A stretch of 64,000 nt of DNA. Origin: Bacillus sp. 03113. GTDB lineage: Bacteria; Bacillota; Bacilli; Bacillales; Cytobacillaceae. Both the position numbers and the translations under genes were made by a program. The notes beneath the pieces were generated by a model, which was not told the origin of the DNA, ran no database searches, and saw only the letters and a program-made list of their open reading frames with translations. The stretch lies in NCBI RefSeq assembly GCF_006546985.1, contig NZ_VATK01000001.1:434001-498000 (forward strand), in the 5' to 3' direction. Positions 26,287 through 35,349 of the stretch are shown one piece after another (positions within the stretch are counted from its first letter, which is position 1; each line of letters opens with the position of its first letter).

Positions 26287-26318
26287 CGTCCCCTTTCAAA
26301 TTGGAAGGGGACGGTTTT
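26287..26318 (+). terminator. Terminator-like hairpin before NERD copy 3
   Basis: CGTCCCCTT, loop, AAGGGGACG, then GTTTT. It lies 58 bases before the NERD start, so it either ends upstream transcription or attenuates the NERD gene. Confidence 0.6.
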
Positions 26319-26375
26319 AAAATGAAGGAATTTTCCCCAACTATCTTGAAATATGTTGTAAAAGGAGATGATGAT

Positions 26376-27344
26376 TTGATTGTAAAAAAACTTGAAATAC
26401 CGATACATATTAAGAAATTAGAAGCGGTATTAAAAAGATTACCCATTCAACATCCAAAATATTTAGATATAAAGGATAAGTTAGCTAGGCAGAAAGCCGG
26501 ATACTATGGTGAAAGGGATTTAGGCTATTATTTAAATTTTATTTCTGAACAAAAATACTTCATTTTCCATGATCTCAGGCTTTTTAATGGTAAAAATTAT
26601 TTCCAGATAGACATCCTTATCCTTTCTCCAGATTTCTTTTTGATACTTGAGGTTAAAAATTTGTCTGGGACCTTATTGTTTGATACAAATTTTGATCAAC
26701 TCATTCGTATTCTTAATGAAAAAGAAAATGCGTTTGAAAATCCAATTTTACAAGCGGAAAGGCATCAATCACAATTGAAAAATTGGTTGAAAGACCACAA
26801 ATTCCCGAACATCCCCATCGAGTCGCTTGTCGTTATTTCAAATCCTCGAACGATACTGAAATCCACTTCCAACCATCCAGCTATTTCTCAAAAGGTCATT
26901 CACAGTGAAAATCTTCAAACAAGAATAAATACCTTCGAAAAACGCTATCCAAATGAGGCAATATCAGAAAAAGATCTCCGTAAACTCTCCCGTCTACTAC
27001 TCAAAAAACACACCGAATTTGATCCAAATATTTTTAAACAATTCAACATCTCCGAAAAGGAACTTCTAAAAGGTGTTTATTGTCCAAACTGCTCATTCCT
27101 GCTGATGAAAAAAATCCATGGAAGCTGGATTTGTCCATCTTGCCAGCAAAAATCAAAAGATGCCCACATTGCAGCTTTAAAGGACTATGTCCTCCTGAAT
27201 GGTCCGGCGATTACCAATCAAGAAGCGAGAGATTTTTTGCAACTAGATTCAAGCCCAGTCGCAACAAGGTTATTTCACTCAATGAATTTAACTTATGAAG
27301 GAAATAACAAAGGTAGAGTCTATTTTCTTAACTTTGATGATTAA
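26376..27344 (+). CDS. NERD-domain protein with C-terminal zinc ribbon (copy 3)
   Basis: A 322-residue close paralogue of the protein at 522 (same FIFHDLRLFNGKN and NHPAISQKVIHSENLQTRI segments) and more distant from 11467. NERD Glu in GYYGERDLG, Asp in FQIDILIL, ExK in LILEVKN. Ribbon CPNC...CPSC, then the shared tail AITNQEARDFLQL. TTG at 26376 is used because AAGGAG lies 8 bases before it in the context shared by all three copies; an upstream ATG at 26322 has no good SD. It is followed by a 20 bp repeat array. Confidence 0.86.
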   Translation: MIVKKLEIPIHIKKLEAVLKRLPIQHPKYLDIKDKLARQKAGYYGERDLGYYLNFISEQKYFIFHDLRLFNGKNYFQIDILILSPDFFLILEVKNLSGTLLFDTNFDQLIRILNEKENAFENPILQAERHQSQLKNWLKDHKFPNIPIESLVVISNPRTILKSTSNHPAISQKVIHSENLQTRINTFEKRYPNEAISEKDLRKLSRLLLKKHTEFDPNIFKQFNISEKELLKGVYCPNCSFLLMKKIHGSWICPSCQQKSKDAHIAALKDYVLLNGPAITNQEARDFLQLDSSPVATRLFHSMNLTYEGNNKGRVYFLNFDD

Positions 27345-27355
27345 AATATTGAGTT

Positions 27356-27485
27356 TCGTAGATATAATTTGAAAATCGCAGATAAATTCAATTTTTCGTA
27401 GATATATTATAAAATTCGCAGATATATTATAAAATTCGCAGATATATTTTAAAAATCGTAGTTATAATTCAAAAATCGCAGATAA
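27356..27485 (+). repeat. Seven-unit array with exact 20 bp period, core TCG(C/T)AGATA
   Basis: The core TCG begins at 27356, 27376, 27396, 27416, 27436, 27456 and 27476, exactly 20 each. Words alternate TCGTAGATATA and TCGCAGATAAA/ATA. It lies directly after NERD copy 3. Confidence 0.9.
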
Positions 27486-27560
27486 ATTTACTTCATTGAA
27501 ATAGAAGAGAAATATCCGACTTAAAACCAGTCTATCTATCATTTTTCCGCGAAAAATATT

Positions 27561-27590
27561 TTGACAATTCTAAAGATTTTGTTATATAAT
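27561..27590 (+). promoter_or_regulatory. Sigma-A promoter of the patA operon
   Basis: TTGACA (27561) and TATAAT (27585) separated by 18 bases. It lies about 215 bases upstream of the patA ATG, leaving a long 5' leader. Confidence 0.75.
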
Positions 27591-27677
27591 GTCAATTAAT
27601 TACATGGTCGGATTTGGAAAAAAATTTCACCGTAAAGCGGACATACGGTACGAAAAATCACTTTTAAGGGGGGCGAT

Positions 27678-27771
27678 ATTCACGAAATAACACCGAATAG
27701 AAATAAATATTTGGAGGTTGATAAATCAAACTCACATAATAAGTGAGTTTGCAACTATTAAGTTCGTGAAT
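27678..27771 (+). promoter_or_regulatory. Structured 5' leader of patA
   Basis: ATTCACGAA (27678-27686) can pair with TTCGTGAAT (27763-27771). Inside this lies AAACTCAC (27728-27735) pairing with GTGAGTTT (27743-27750). A good SD (TGGAGG at 27712) sits in the leader. The nested fold could control translation; no known riboswitch class was recognised. Confidence 0.4.
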
Positions 27772-27804
27772 ACGCATAGATTACGACTATTGAAAGGTGA
27801 TAGA

Positions 27805-29172
27805 ATGCGCAAACCAAAAGAAGAGGTATTAAAGTCCGCGGAGGAAATACTTTCTTTTATCGAAAAAAAAACATTAAATGCTGAAGAGCAAGAACGTATT
27901 ATACAAGATTCGATCTATAACTTTAGTACTTTTGTCAATGAAGCAATTTTAAAGCATCGTAAATCGGTTTCGAGTGACTTCTCAGTTGTTGAATGGGAAG
28001 GTCAAGGGGCGGTTTTTCTTGACACAAAAGGCGATGAATATATTGATTGTTTAGGTGGATACGGTGTGTTTTTACTTGGACATCGCCATCCCCAGGTTGT
28101 AGAAGCAGTACAAGCACAAATTGGTCGTTATGCTCTTCATAGCCAGGAGCTGGTTGATCCACTTAGAGGTTATTTATCCAAATTATTGGCAGAGATTACA
28201 CCTGGTGACTTGCAAATGTCTTACCTTGTGAATTGTGGAACAGAGGCCAATGAAATGGCGTTAAAGCTTGCACGCCTTTCGACAGGGAAAAAATGGTTTA
28301 TCTCAACGATCAATGGTTTCCATGGAAAAACATTTGGTTCACTTTCTGCATCAGGGAAAGCTCTTTTTCGGGAGCCATATTTGCCGCTTGTACCAGGGTT
28401 TCAGCATGTCGAATACGGGGATGCCGATGTAGTTGAACAAGCCATTTCCCATTTAATAAAGGTTGGGGAAACAGTGGCGGGTGTCATTGTTGAACCAATT
28501 CAAGGTGAAGGTGGGGTTAATCTCCCGCCTGTAGATTATTTCTCAAGGCTGCGTGAAATTTGTGATCAATATGAATGTTTATTAATTGTTGATGAGGTCC
28601 AAACAGGAATGGGTCGTACAGGCAAGCTTTTTGGTATGGATCATTACGATGTTGTCCCTGATATTATGACGCTGGGGAAAGCATTAGGCGGTGGCGTCAT
28701 GCCAATAGCAGCAATGGTCGCTAAAAGAAAACTATGGGAAAAAATGAAGGAAAATCCTTTTCTTTTAGGATCCTCTACTTTTGGTGGGAATCCGCTTTGT
28801 TGTGCTGCAGCAATTGCAGGAATCAAAACAATTCTCGAACATGATATTCCAGAGCAAGCTGCACAAAAAGGGTCATATATTGTGAATTATTTAAAGAAGA
28901 TTCAAGAAAAACATCCAGAAGTTCTTAAGGAAGTACGTGGATTAGGGTTGTTAATTGGGATGGAATTCACATCAAATGAACTCGGTTACAAGCTAGCGAA
29001 ACGACTTTTTGATGAAAAAATATTAGTAAGTGGAACAATTAACAATGCGACGGTTATCCGAATTGAGCCGCCAGCTGTGATTTCATATGAACAAATAGAT
29101 ACGGTGCTGAATGCGCTGGAAAGAAATATTGCAGCGTTGGCCGAAGAGAAAGAAAGTTTACAAACGAATTAA
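27805..29172 (+). CDS. patA: Putrescine aminotransferase
   Basis: A 455-residue class III aminotransferase, close in length and pattern to E. coli PatA (YgjG): LGGYGVFLLGHRHPQVVEA, NCGTEANEMALKLAR, VEPIQGEGGVNLPP, VDEVQTGMGRTG and PLP Lys in MTLGKALGGGV. It converts putrescine to 4-aminobutanal using 2-oxoglutarate. ATG 27805 follows AAAGGTGAT; a 29-codon extension runs into leader hairpins. The permease and aldehyde dehydrogenase downstream fit the same pathway. Confidence 0.85.
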   Translation: MRKPKEEVLKSAEEILSFIEKKTLNAEEQERIIQDSIYNFSTFVNEAILKHRKSVSSDFSVVEWEGQGAVFLDTKGDEYIDCLGGYGVFLLGHRHPQVVEAVQAQIGRYALHSQELVDPLRGYLSKLLAEITPGDLQMSYLVNCGTEANEMALKLARLSTGKKWFISTINGFHGKTFGSLSASGKALFREPYLPLVPGFQHVEYGDADVVEQAISHLIKVGETVAGVIVEPIQGEGGVNLPPVDYFSRLREICDQYECLLIVDEVQTGMGRTGKLFGMDHYDVVPDIMTLGKALGGGVMPIAAMVAKRKLWEKMKENPFLLGSSTFGGNPLCCAAAIAGIKTILEHDIPEQAAQKGSYIVNYLKKIQEKHPEVLKEVRGLGLLIGMEFTSNELGYKLAKRLFDEKILVSGTINNATVIRIEPPAVISYEQIDTVLNALERNIAALAEEKESLQTN

Positions 29173-29179
29173 TGTAAGA

Positions 29180-29212
29180 GGAATCCTTATGAAAAGGCGG
29201 CATAAGGATTCC
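29180..29212 (+). terminator. Hairpin after patA
   Basis: GGAATCCTTAT, loop, ATAAGGATTCC with only a short T stretch after. A weak terminator or processing site within the operon. Confidence 0.5.
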
Positions 29213-29345
29213 ACTTTCAAAATTGACAGAATAAACAGAATTTAACACAAAGGGCAGGTGCATTTTTGTAAAATCCTCCACGATCATCCTGCTAATTGTT
29301 TAGTATTTTCAGAGTATCAACGATTTAAGTATCTAATTTGCAGTG

Positions 29346-29356
29346 TGATCAGACTA
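29346..29356. promoter_or_regulatory. Near-match to the FadR/GntR operator
   Basis: TGATCAGACTA differs from TGGTCAGACCA at two symmetric positions and lies 36 bases upstream of the permease start. It is weaker than the sites at 12669 and 22114. Confidence 0.3.
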
Positions 29357-29391
29357 TAGATGAAAAATAATGTAATAGATGGAGGAATAAA

Positions 29392-30765
29392 ATGGAAAAT
29401 TCGGTAACGTTAAAGCGCTCTATTGGTTTGTGGTCGGTCGTCGTTTTGGGGTTGGGATACTTGACTCCAGCCGTTGTGTTTGACACGTTTGGGATTGTAT
29501 CAGGCGATACGGATGGACATGTACCTACTGCTTATATTATTGCACTCGTAGCGATGCTATTCACGGCTTATAGCTATGGGAAAATGGTTCGCGTCTTTCC
29601 CACAGCGGGTTCAGCTTATACGTATGCCCATAGAACGATGAGCCCTGAAATCGGTTTTTTTGTAGGCTGGTTATCCCTGCTGGATTACTTATTACTGCCA
29701 ATGGTAAACGTTTTATTAGGAAAAATCTATCTTGTTGCCATTTTTCCTGAAGTTCCAACTTGGATCTGGGTTGTGTTACTAGTTCTTCTTATTACGGTGG
29801 TCAATGCGATGAGTTTGAATTCAACAGCAAACTTAAATACATTATTTGTGATCTATCAAATGCTGATTATCGTGTTCTTTATTATTTTGGCGATCAGGGA
29901 ACTCAATGGTGGCATGGGGTATGGGGAAGTATTTACACCAGCACCGTTCTTTTCTGGTGATATGCAGCTATCGTCACTCATTACGGGTGCAACCGTTTTA
30001 TGTTTTTCCTTTTTAGGGTTTGATGCGGTGACGACTTATTCGGAAGAAACCGAAAATCCGAAGAAGACCATTCCGAAAGCGATCTTTCTGACTGCTATTA
30101 TCGGCGGAGTGATCTTTATTGTTGCATCCTATTTTACTCAAGCACTATATCCTCATGTCGATGCTTTTAAAGATCCAGACGCAACAGCACCGGAAATTGC
30201 CCTCTATTTAGGAGGGAAGTTCTTTCAAATTCTATTCCTTTCGAGTTCTTTTGCAGGTGTTATTGCATCAGGACTTGCCTCGCATGCGAGTGTGTCTCGT
30301 TTAATGTATGTGATGGGAAGAGATGGCGTGTTTTCGAAGAAATACTTTGGCTATGTGCACCCGAAGCTAAGAACGCCTCTCTTTAATATCGTCATTGTTG
30401 GAGTTATCTCCCTTTCGGCCATCTTTTTTAATTTAGAGACAGCAGCAGCTTTCATTAACTTTGGCTCTTTAATTGCCTTTTCATTTGTCAACTTATCTGT
30501 GATTGCTCACTATGCATTCCGGGAGAAGAAGGTTAAAACAGCAAAAGAGGTGTTTTTTAATGTGATCCTCCCGTTAATCGGTTTTTCGTTTATGTTTATC
30601 CTTTGGCTTAATATCCAGAGAACATCCTTTATGCTTGGTTTAGGGTGGGCTGCCGTTGGTGCTGTCTATTTATTAGTGATTAAAAAAATATTCAAAGTGA
30701 ATATAAAAGGAGTATCCATAGAAGAACCGTCAATGGCGGTTAGTCAGGATGCAAAACCAGTCTAA
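29392..30765 (+). CDS. APC family amino acid/polyamine permease
   Basis: A 457-residue permease with twelve hydrophobic segments, the APC start motif (VVLGLGYLTPAVVFDTFG) and FLGFDAVTTYSEETENPKKTIPKA in the helix 6-7 region, as in the PuuP/YbeC group. Between patA and an aldehyde dehydrogenase, putrescine uptake is the likely role. GGAGGA precedes the ATG. Confidence 0.88.
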   Translation: MENSVTLKRSIGLWSVVVLGLGYLTPAVVFDTFGIVSGDTDGHVPTAYIIALVAMLFTAYSYGKMVRVFPTAGSAYTYAHRTMSPEIGFFVGWLSLLDYLLLPMVNVLLGKIYLVAIFPEVPTWIWVVLLVLLITVVNAMSLNSTANLNTLFVIYQMLIIVFFIILAIRELNGGMGYGEVFTPAPFFSGDMQLSSLITGATVLCFSFLGFDAVTTYSEETENPKKTIPKAIFLTAIIGGVIFIVASYFTQALYPHVDAFKDPDATAPEIALYLGGKFFQILFLSSSFAGVIASGLASHASVSRLMYVMGRDGVFSKKYFGYVHPKLRTPLFNIVIVGVISLSAIFFNLETAAAFINFGSLIAFSFVNLSVIAHYAFREKKVKTAKEVFFNVILPLIGFSFMFILWLNIQRTSFMLGLGWAAVGAVYLLVIKKIFKVNIKGVSIEEPSMAVSQDAKPV

Positions 30766-30789
30766 AATGAAGAGGTGAATTTTCCCTTT

Positions 30790-32274
30790 ATGAGGATCGA
30801 AAAAATGTATATCAATGGCAGGTGGGTGATGGGATCGAGTAATACATCCAGGCCCGTTCGAAACCCCGCAACAGAAGAAATCATCGCTTATGTAACGGAA
30901 GGAACAGTTGACGATGCAAAAAGGGCGATTGAATGTGCTAGGCTCGCTTTTGATGGTCCACAAGGGTGGACTTCCTGTCATGCGAGGGATCGTGCAAGAT
31001 TACTCCAGCAATTAGCAGATCTTCTTGAAGCGGACCGTGAAGAATTTGCAAAAATTGAGACATTAAACGGAGGAAAAACGATTCGTGAAGCCGATTATGA
31101 TGTGAGTGATGCGATTCATCAGTTTCGCTACTATGCAGGTTTAGCTGCGGTCCCTCATGGACAAACGTATGATGTACCGGATGATATGCAAGCAATGGTC
31201 GTAAGGGAGCCTGTTGGTGTCGTATCACAAATTATTCCGTGGAATTATCCGCTTGTTATGGCTGCTCAAAAAATAGCTCCTGCTATTGCGGCTGGTTGTA
31301 CGGTTGTGATTAAACCTGCAGAGCAGACTCCGTTATCCCTTATTCGCCTGTTTACGCTGATCGATCAAGTAAATTTCCCGCCAGGAGTAATTAATTTAGT
31401 ACTAGGTGCCGGGGAAACAGTAGGTGCGGAACTTGCGAAAAACCCGCTCGTGGATATGGTTGGATTTACCGGCGGAACGGATACTGGGATTACTATTATG
31501 AAAGCAGCAGCAGATACCGTAAAAAAAGTAGGACTTGAATTAGGAGGGAAATCGCCTAATATCGTTTTTGCTGATAGCGATTTTGAATCTGCTGTTGACC
31601 AAGCGCTTTACGCGATTTTTGCTAACCAAGGGCAGGTTTGTTCAGCAGGTTCGCGGCTTTTGCTTGAAAAGAACATATATGAACTATTTGTGAAAGAGCT
31701 TGTCGAACGGGCGAAAGGGATTACGGTTGGACCGGGCAGTGATCCAAATAGCGAAATGGGTCCTCTTATTTCAGAAAGTCATATGAATCGTGTACTCGAT
31801 TATATAGAGATTGGGAAGCAAGAGGGTGCAACGTTATTGTGCGGGGGGAACCGATTAGATCGTCCAGGATACTTCGTGGAACCGACCATTTTTACAGATA
31901 CAACTCCTGATATGCGTATCGTACAAGAAGAAATTTTCGGACCAGTGCTGGTTATTCAAACCTTTGAGACAGAAGAAGAAGCCATTACGCTAGCAAACGG
32001 AACGAAATATGGTCTTGCAGGAGCTGTTTTCACTTCCGATGTAGCGAAAGCACACCGCGTCATCAAACGATTGCGAGCAGGCATTACATGGATAAACACG
32101 TATCATAACACGTATAATGAAGCACCTTGGGGTGGTTATAAACAAAGCGGAATTGGAAGAGAGCTAGGGACGTACGGTTTGGATGAATTTTTAGAAACAA
32201 AACAAGTGAATGTAAGCCTTAACGTCCAGCCGACTAACTGGTTCGCGAAAAAAACAGCTTCATATCATAAGTGA
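30790..32274 (+). CDS. Aldehyde dehydrogenase (likely 4-aminobutanal/betaine aldehyde type)
   Basis: A 494-residue NAD-dependent aldehyde dehydrogenase: PWNYPLVMAAQKIAPAIAAG, GFTGGTDTG, catalytic Glu in LELGGKSPN and catalytic Cys in NQGQVCSAGSRL. With patA and the permease it completes putrescine to GABA. ATG 30790 lies 11 bases after AGAGGTGA; GTG 30775 overlaps that SD and ATG 30805 is also possible. It begins 24 bases after the permease stop. Confidence 0.9.
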   Translation: MRIEKMYINGRWVMGSSNTSRPVRNPATEEIIAYVTEGTVDDAKRAIECARLAFDGPQGWTSCHARDRARLLQQLADLLEADREEFAKIETLNGGKTIREADYDVSDAIHQFRYYAGLAAVPHGQTYDVPDDMQAMVVREPVGVVSQIIPWNYPLVMAAQKIAPAIAAGCTVVIKPAEQTPLSLIRLFTLIDQVNFPPGVINLVLGAGETVGAELAKNPLVDMVGFTGGTDTGITIMKAAADTVKKVGLELGGKSPNIVFADSDFESAVDQALYAIFANQGQVCSAGSRLLLEKNIYELFVKELVERAKGITVGPGSDPNSEMGPLISESHMNRVLDYIEIGKQEGATLLCGGNRLDRPGYFVEPTIFTDTTPDMRIVQEEIFGPVLVIQTFETEEEAITLANGTKYGLAGAVFTSDVAKAHRVIKRLRAGITWINTYHNTYNEAPWGGYKQSGIGRELGTYGLDEFLETKQVNVSLNVQPTNWFAKKTASYHK

Positions 32275-32283
32275 AATAAGAAG

Positions 32284-32314
32284 GCCTCCGATGATTGGTG
32301 TCGGGGGCATTGTT
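32284..32314 (+). terminator. Rho-independent terminator of the patA operon
   Basis: GCCTCCGA, 9-base loop, TCGGGGGC (one T-G pair), then ATTGTTTT. Confidence 0.7.
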
Positions 32315-32350
32315 TTGGTTTCAGTGATGAATAAGGGGCAAGGTGGTCAA

Positions 32351-32554
32351 ATGTATTTTGGCTTAGAGGACAGTCAAGTACAGACATATGTAGTTTTATC
32401 AGTAGATGCACTCTCACGATATGTATTTCGGTCTGATGTTGCATATGATTGGGTAATGACAGTAGAAGATTTGAAATATGATACAGTGGTATATACAGAA
32501 GACCACTTGAAGCCGATGGGAAACAACGTACTCCTGCACAAAGATTGGGTTTAA
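32351..32554 (+). CDS. Small hypothetical protein
   Basis: A 67-residue open frame from ATG 32351 (an earlier ATG at 32291 lies in the terminator). CAAGGTGG lies upstream. Acidic, no membrane segment. Family not recognised; may not be a gene. Confidence 0.35.
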   Translation: MYFGLEDSQVQTYVVLSVDALSRYVFRSDVAYDWVMTVEDLKYDTVVYTEDHLKPMGNNVLLHKDWV

Positions 32555-32714
32555 CCGATAAAGTCTTTGATTTGAAAGATATTATTTATCTTAGATAGTT
32601 CGCTATTTTCAATATAAAATAGGAAAATCTTATGTTTATGCTAAAATTAATTTATAGATTGTAAAATATTGTATAGAATTAATTAAACAAAAAATGTGTC
32701 AGGTGTGAATATAT

Positions 32715-33167
32715 ATGAACAGATTTTTCAAATTGATTATAGGTTTGTTTTTCGTCTTTTCATTAACAGGATGTATTGGAGAAGATTATGATTTCTCTCC
32801 CCCAACTGTTTCACTTTTAAATCCTAATGATATTAACCAACAAGAAGATTTAGAAGAAGCAAATATAAATTGGAATTCCGATAAACAATACAGTAAAGAA
32901 ACGGAAGATATTCTATCATTAGCAAAAAAACAAAACAAAATGTACTTTGATTCTCGACAACAAGTTGATTTACTTTTTGAACACGGAGATTTTGACCTCA
33001 AAGGTGTAAGTGTTTCGGTTCATCAAAATGATAAAAAGATTGATTTGGAATTTAAAGATGACCAATCCTTCAATTTGCCAAACGAAAAAGGTGAGTATGT
33101 GATTGTAGTTGACCTTAATACGGATAGCGGAAATGCTCAATATGTAGGAAATATCGTTATTCAGTAA
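32715..33167 (+). CDS. Hypothetical lipoprotein
   Basis: A 150-residue protein with a signal peptide and lipobox (FSLTGCIG, Cys20), so anchored on the outer face of the membrane. The mature part is acidic and ends in a beta-rich, Ig-like stretch (GEYVIVVDLNTDSGNAQYVGN). AGGTGTG precedes the ATG. No family recognised. Confidence 0.7.
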   Translation: MNRFFKLIIGLFFVFSLTGCIGEDYDFSPPTVSLLNPNDINQQEDLEEANINWNSDKQYSKETEDILSLAKKQNKMYFDSRQQVDLLFEHGDFDLKGVSVSVHQNDKKIDLEFKDDQSFNLPNEKGEYVIVVDLNTDSGNAQYVGNIVIQ

Positions 33168-33240
33168 TACGATGGTTAGAAAATACAATTACAATAAAAA
33201 AACGCTCTGTTATTTGCATCCAAAAAATAAAGTGATTGCA

Positions 33241-33297
33241 AATAGTACGGTTTCGTATTAAAATAAACATATGAAATACTTCGATTTCGTAGTAAAA
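33241..33297. promoter_or_regulatory. Two operator copies upstream of the MarR gene
   Basis: AATAGTACGGTTTCGTATT (from 33241) and AATACTTCGATTTCGTAGT (from 33275) are versions of one site 34 bases apart. A third copy, inverted, precedes the ArsA gene at 33859. Probably the MarR binding sites. Confidence 0.6.
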
Positions 33298-33313
33298 GGG
33301 GCCACAACATACA

Positions 33314-33799
33314 ATGGAGCAATTTTTCGAGTTGTTTTTGAAAAACGGCCTGCGACCCTTAAGCTTATTTTCAGAATCAGTGAATTTAGAGAAGCAGGTC
33401 AACCGTTCTGAGCTTTCAGCTTTGCTGATGCTTCATTTCCATGGTGAGATGACGATGTCTGAGCTGGCTTCAGATCTTGGAGCTCCGCTAAGTACGATCA
33501 CAAGTCTGGCCAAACGGCTCGTCCGAAAAGGCTTGGTTGAGCGCAACCAGTCCGACAAGGACCAAAGAGTCATTCTTATTAGACTGACGGAAAAGGGACG
33601 GGAGTTTGCACTTCAAGCTAGAGAAATCATGGAAAACATTCTTGCCCGAGTAGAGTCGGTGTTAAGCGATGAGGAACTGCAGCAATTTCTTACATTAGCT
33701 GTGAAGGTTGCTAAAGCATTGCAGGATGAAGAAGCGAGTAAAGCTGTTAAAAGTCGAACACAACAGAATAGTTTGCGTAAAATAGAAATTGACGATTAG
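33314..33799 (+). CDS. MarR family transcriptional regulator
   Basis: A 161-residue protein with a MarR winged HTH (MTMSELASDLGAPLSTITSLAKRLVRKG, then the wing DKDQRVILIRLTEKG). It is co-oriented with the ArsA-type ATPase 94 bases downstream. Base composition rises clearly above the flanks from here to 35766, suggesting transfer of the block. It probably represses itself and the ArsA operon through the three shared sites. Confidence 0.88.
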   Translation: MEQFFELFLKNGLRPLSLFSESVNLEKQVNRSELSALLMLHFHGEMTMSELASDLGAPLSTITSLAKRLVRKGLVERNQSDKDQRVILIRLTEKGREFALQAREIMENILARVESVLSDEELQQFLTLAVKVAKALQDEEASKAVKSRTQQNSLRKIEIDD

Positions 33800-33858
33800 T
33801 TGTCAGTTGATTGATGTGCATCTCAAGCAATGGATGCACGTCTCAAATTTTTTTACCC

Positions 33859-33881
33859 AATTACTACGAAATCGTACTAAT
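33859..33881. promoter_or_regulatory. Third operator copy, before the ArsA gene
   Basis: AATTACTACGAAATCGTACT (from 33859) is the reverse complement form of the sites at 33241 and 33275. It abuts the SD AGGAGGG, so bound protein would block expression. Confidence 0.6.
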
Positions 33882-33893
33882 AGGAGGGAGTTT

Positions 33894-35105
33894 ATGCGAA
33901 TCATCATTTATACTGGAAAAGGCGGAGTTGGCAAAACGAGTATTGCCGCATCAACAGGAGTCAGACTTGCCGCGGAGGGGTATCGAACGCTGGTCATGAG
34001 CACGGATGCTGCACACAGCTTGTCGGATTCGTTCGATCAACCACTCGGACCTGATCCGATAAAGATTGCCGAACGATTGTGGGGTCAGGAAGTGGATAGT
34101 GTGCGGGAAGCCGAGAAACGTTGGGGGGCTGTTCAAACCTGGCTCACTGGTATGATGAACTGGGCGAAGCTAAACGATGTTTCAACAGAGGAGATGCTCG
34201 TGTTTCCAGGCATGGAGGAACTGTTCAGCCTTATGCAAATCAAGCACCATGCGGTTAGTGGACAGTATGATGTGATTATCGTGGATTGTGCTCCCACAGG
34301 AGAAACGTTGCGCCTGCTCAGTTATCCGAACGTTCTCGGGTGGTGGTTGGAAAAAATATTTCCATACGAGCGTCGCCTAGTCAAGATTGCTAGACCAGTG
34401 GCGAAGCTGGTTACTGGGGGATTGGAACTTCCAGACGATAACGTTATGGATAATATTGAAAATTTTATCCGTGAGCTGGAGATACTGCAGCAATTTATTC
34501 TCGATGCATCCGTTTCATCAGTAAGATTGGTAATCAATCCTGAGAAAATGGTTATTGCTGAAGCAAGAAGGGCGTTCACTTATTTAAACCTGTTTGGCTT
34601 CAATACAGATGCGATTGTTGTAAATCGGGTGCTGCCTGAAGAAGCGGGAACTGGATATTGGTCCGAGTGGCGCGACATTCATGAAAAGTATGAGAAGGAA
34701 ATCCATGAGTGTTTCAACCCGCTGCCCATCCTCCGGGTTCCCATGATGAAATCAGAAGCAACTGGTCTATCCATGCTTCAACAGATTGGCGAAGCAGCCT
34801 TCACTGGGCGGGACGCAGGAGCGGTGTTTCATCATGGGAAAGTACAGGAAATTCGAAAGGAAGACGGTGTCTACATTTTGGATCTTGTCCTCCCTTTCAT
34901 ACACAAAGATCAGCTTCGACTCAGTCAGAAGGGAGACGAACTAACTGTTCAGGTAGGAATATACAAACGGAAAGTGGTACTTCCACGCACTTTGTTAGGA
35001 AGACCGATTGCTGGTGCTCGTTTTACCGATCACAAGTTGTCCATTCGTTTTGGGGAGAGAGAGTCTACAATTGAAGAAGGGAAGAGTGAAAAGAATGAGA
35101 AATGA
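33894..35105 (+). CDS. ArsA family ATPase with C-terminal HSP20-like domain
   Basis: A 403-residue deviant-Walker ATPase: P-loop GKGGVGKTS, STDAAHSLSDSF (switch I) and IVDCAPTGETLRLL. The last ~75 residues form the ArsA HSP20-like beta domain. This single-ATPase form resembles the Get3/ArsA branch not tied to an arsenite pump; no arsB or metal Cys triad is seen. ATG 33894 follows AGGAGGG; an in-frame 35-codon extension is rejected. The role is unknown, perhaps stress or membrane-protein targeting. Confidence 0.85.
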   Translation: MRIIIYTGKGGVGKTSIAASTGVRLAAEGYRTLVMSTDAAHSLSDSFDQPLGPDPIKIAERLWGQEVDSVREAEKRWGAVQTWLTGMMNWAKLNDVSTEEMLVFPGMEELFSLMQIKHHAVSGQYDVIIVDCAPTGETLRLLSYPNVLGWWLEKIFPYERRLVKIARPVAKLVTGGLELPDDNVMDNIENFIRELEILQQFILDASVSSVRLVINPEKMVIAEARRAFTYLNLFGFNTDAIVVNRVLPEEAGTGYWSEWRDIHEKYEKEIHECFNPLPILRVPMMKSEATGLSMLQQIGEAAFTGRDAGAVFHHGKVQEIRKEDGVYILDLVLPFIHKDQLRLSQKGDELTVQVGIYKRKVVLPRTLLGRPIAGARFTDHKLSIRFGERESTIEEGKSEKNEK

Positions 35106-35325
35106 TATAGATTTGAAAATAATGGACCATTTGCTTGAGATACATGAAACCATTGCTGCCGAGTTTATTCCTGCAAAGGTGCAGCACCATTTCCGTACTT
35201 CGCGGAAGGAGGCATTGTTAGGAATGAGGTCTGTGCTGGATTATGCGATTGAGAAGCTCGATGATATTGACAAAAGAGAAGTGAAAAAAAGCGATGCAAG
35301 CCGATCGATTATAATTTCGGATTAA
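35095..35325 (+). CDS. Small hypothetical protein of the ArsA block
   Basis: A 76-residue charged helical protein overlapping the end of the ArsA gene by 11 bases; GTG 35086 is an alternative start. The coupled position suggests it works with the ATPase. Family not recognised. Confidence 0.6.
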   Translation: MRNDIDLKIMDHLLEIHETIAAEFIPAKVQHHFRTSRKEALLGMRSVLDYAIEKLDDIDKREVKKSDASRSIIISD

Positions 35326-35349
35326 TGAAAGGGGAGTACACATATAAAC

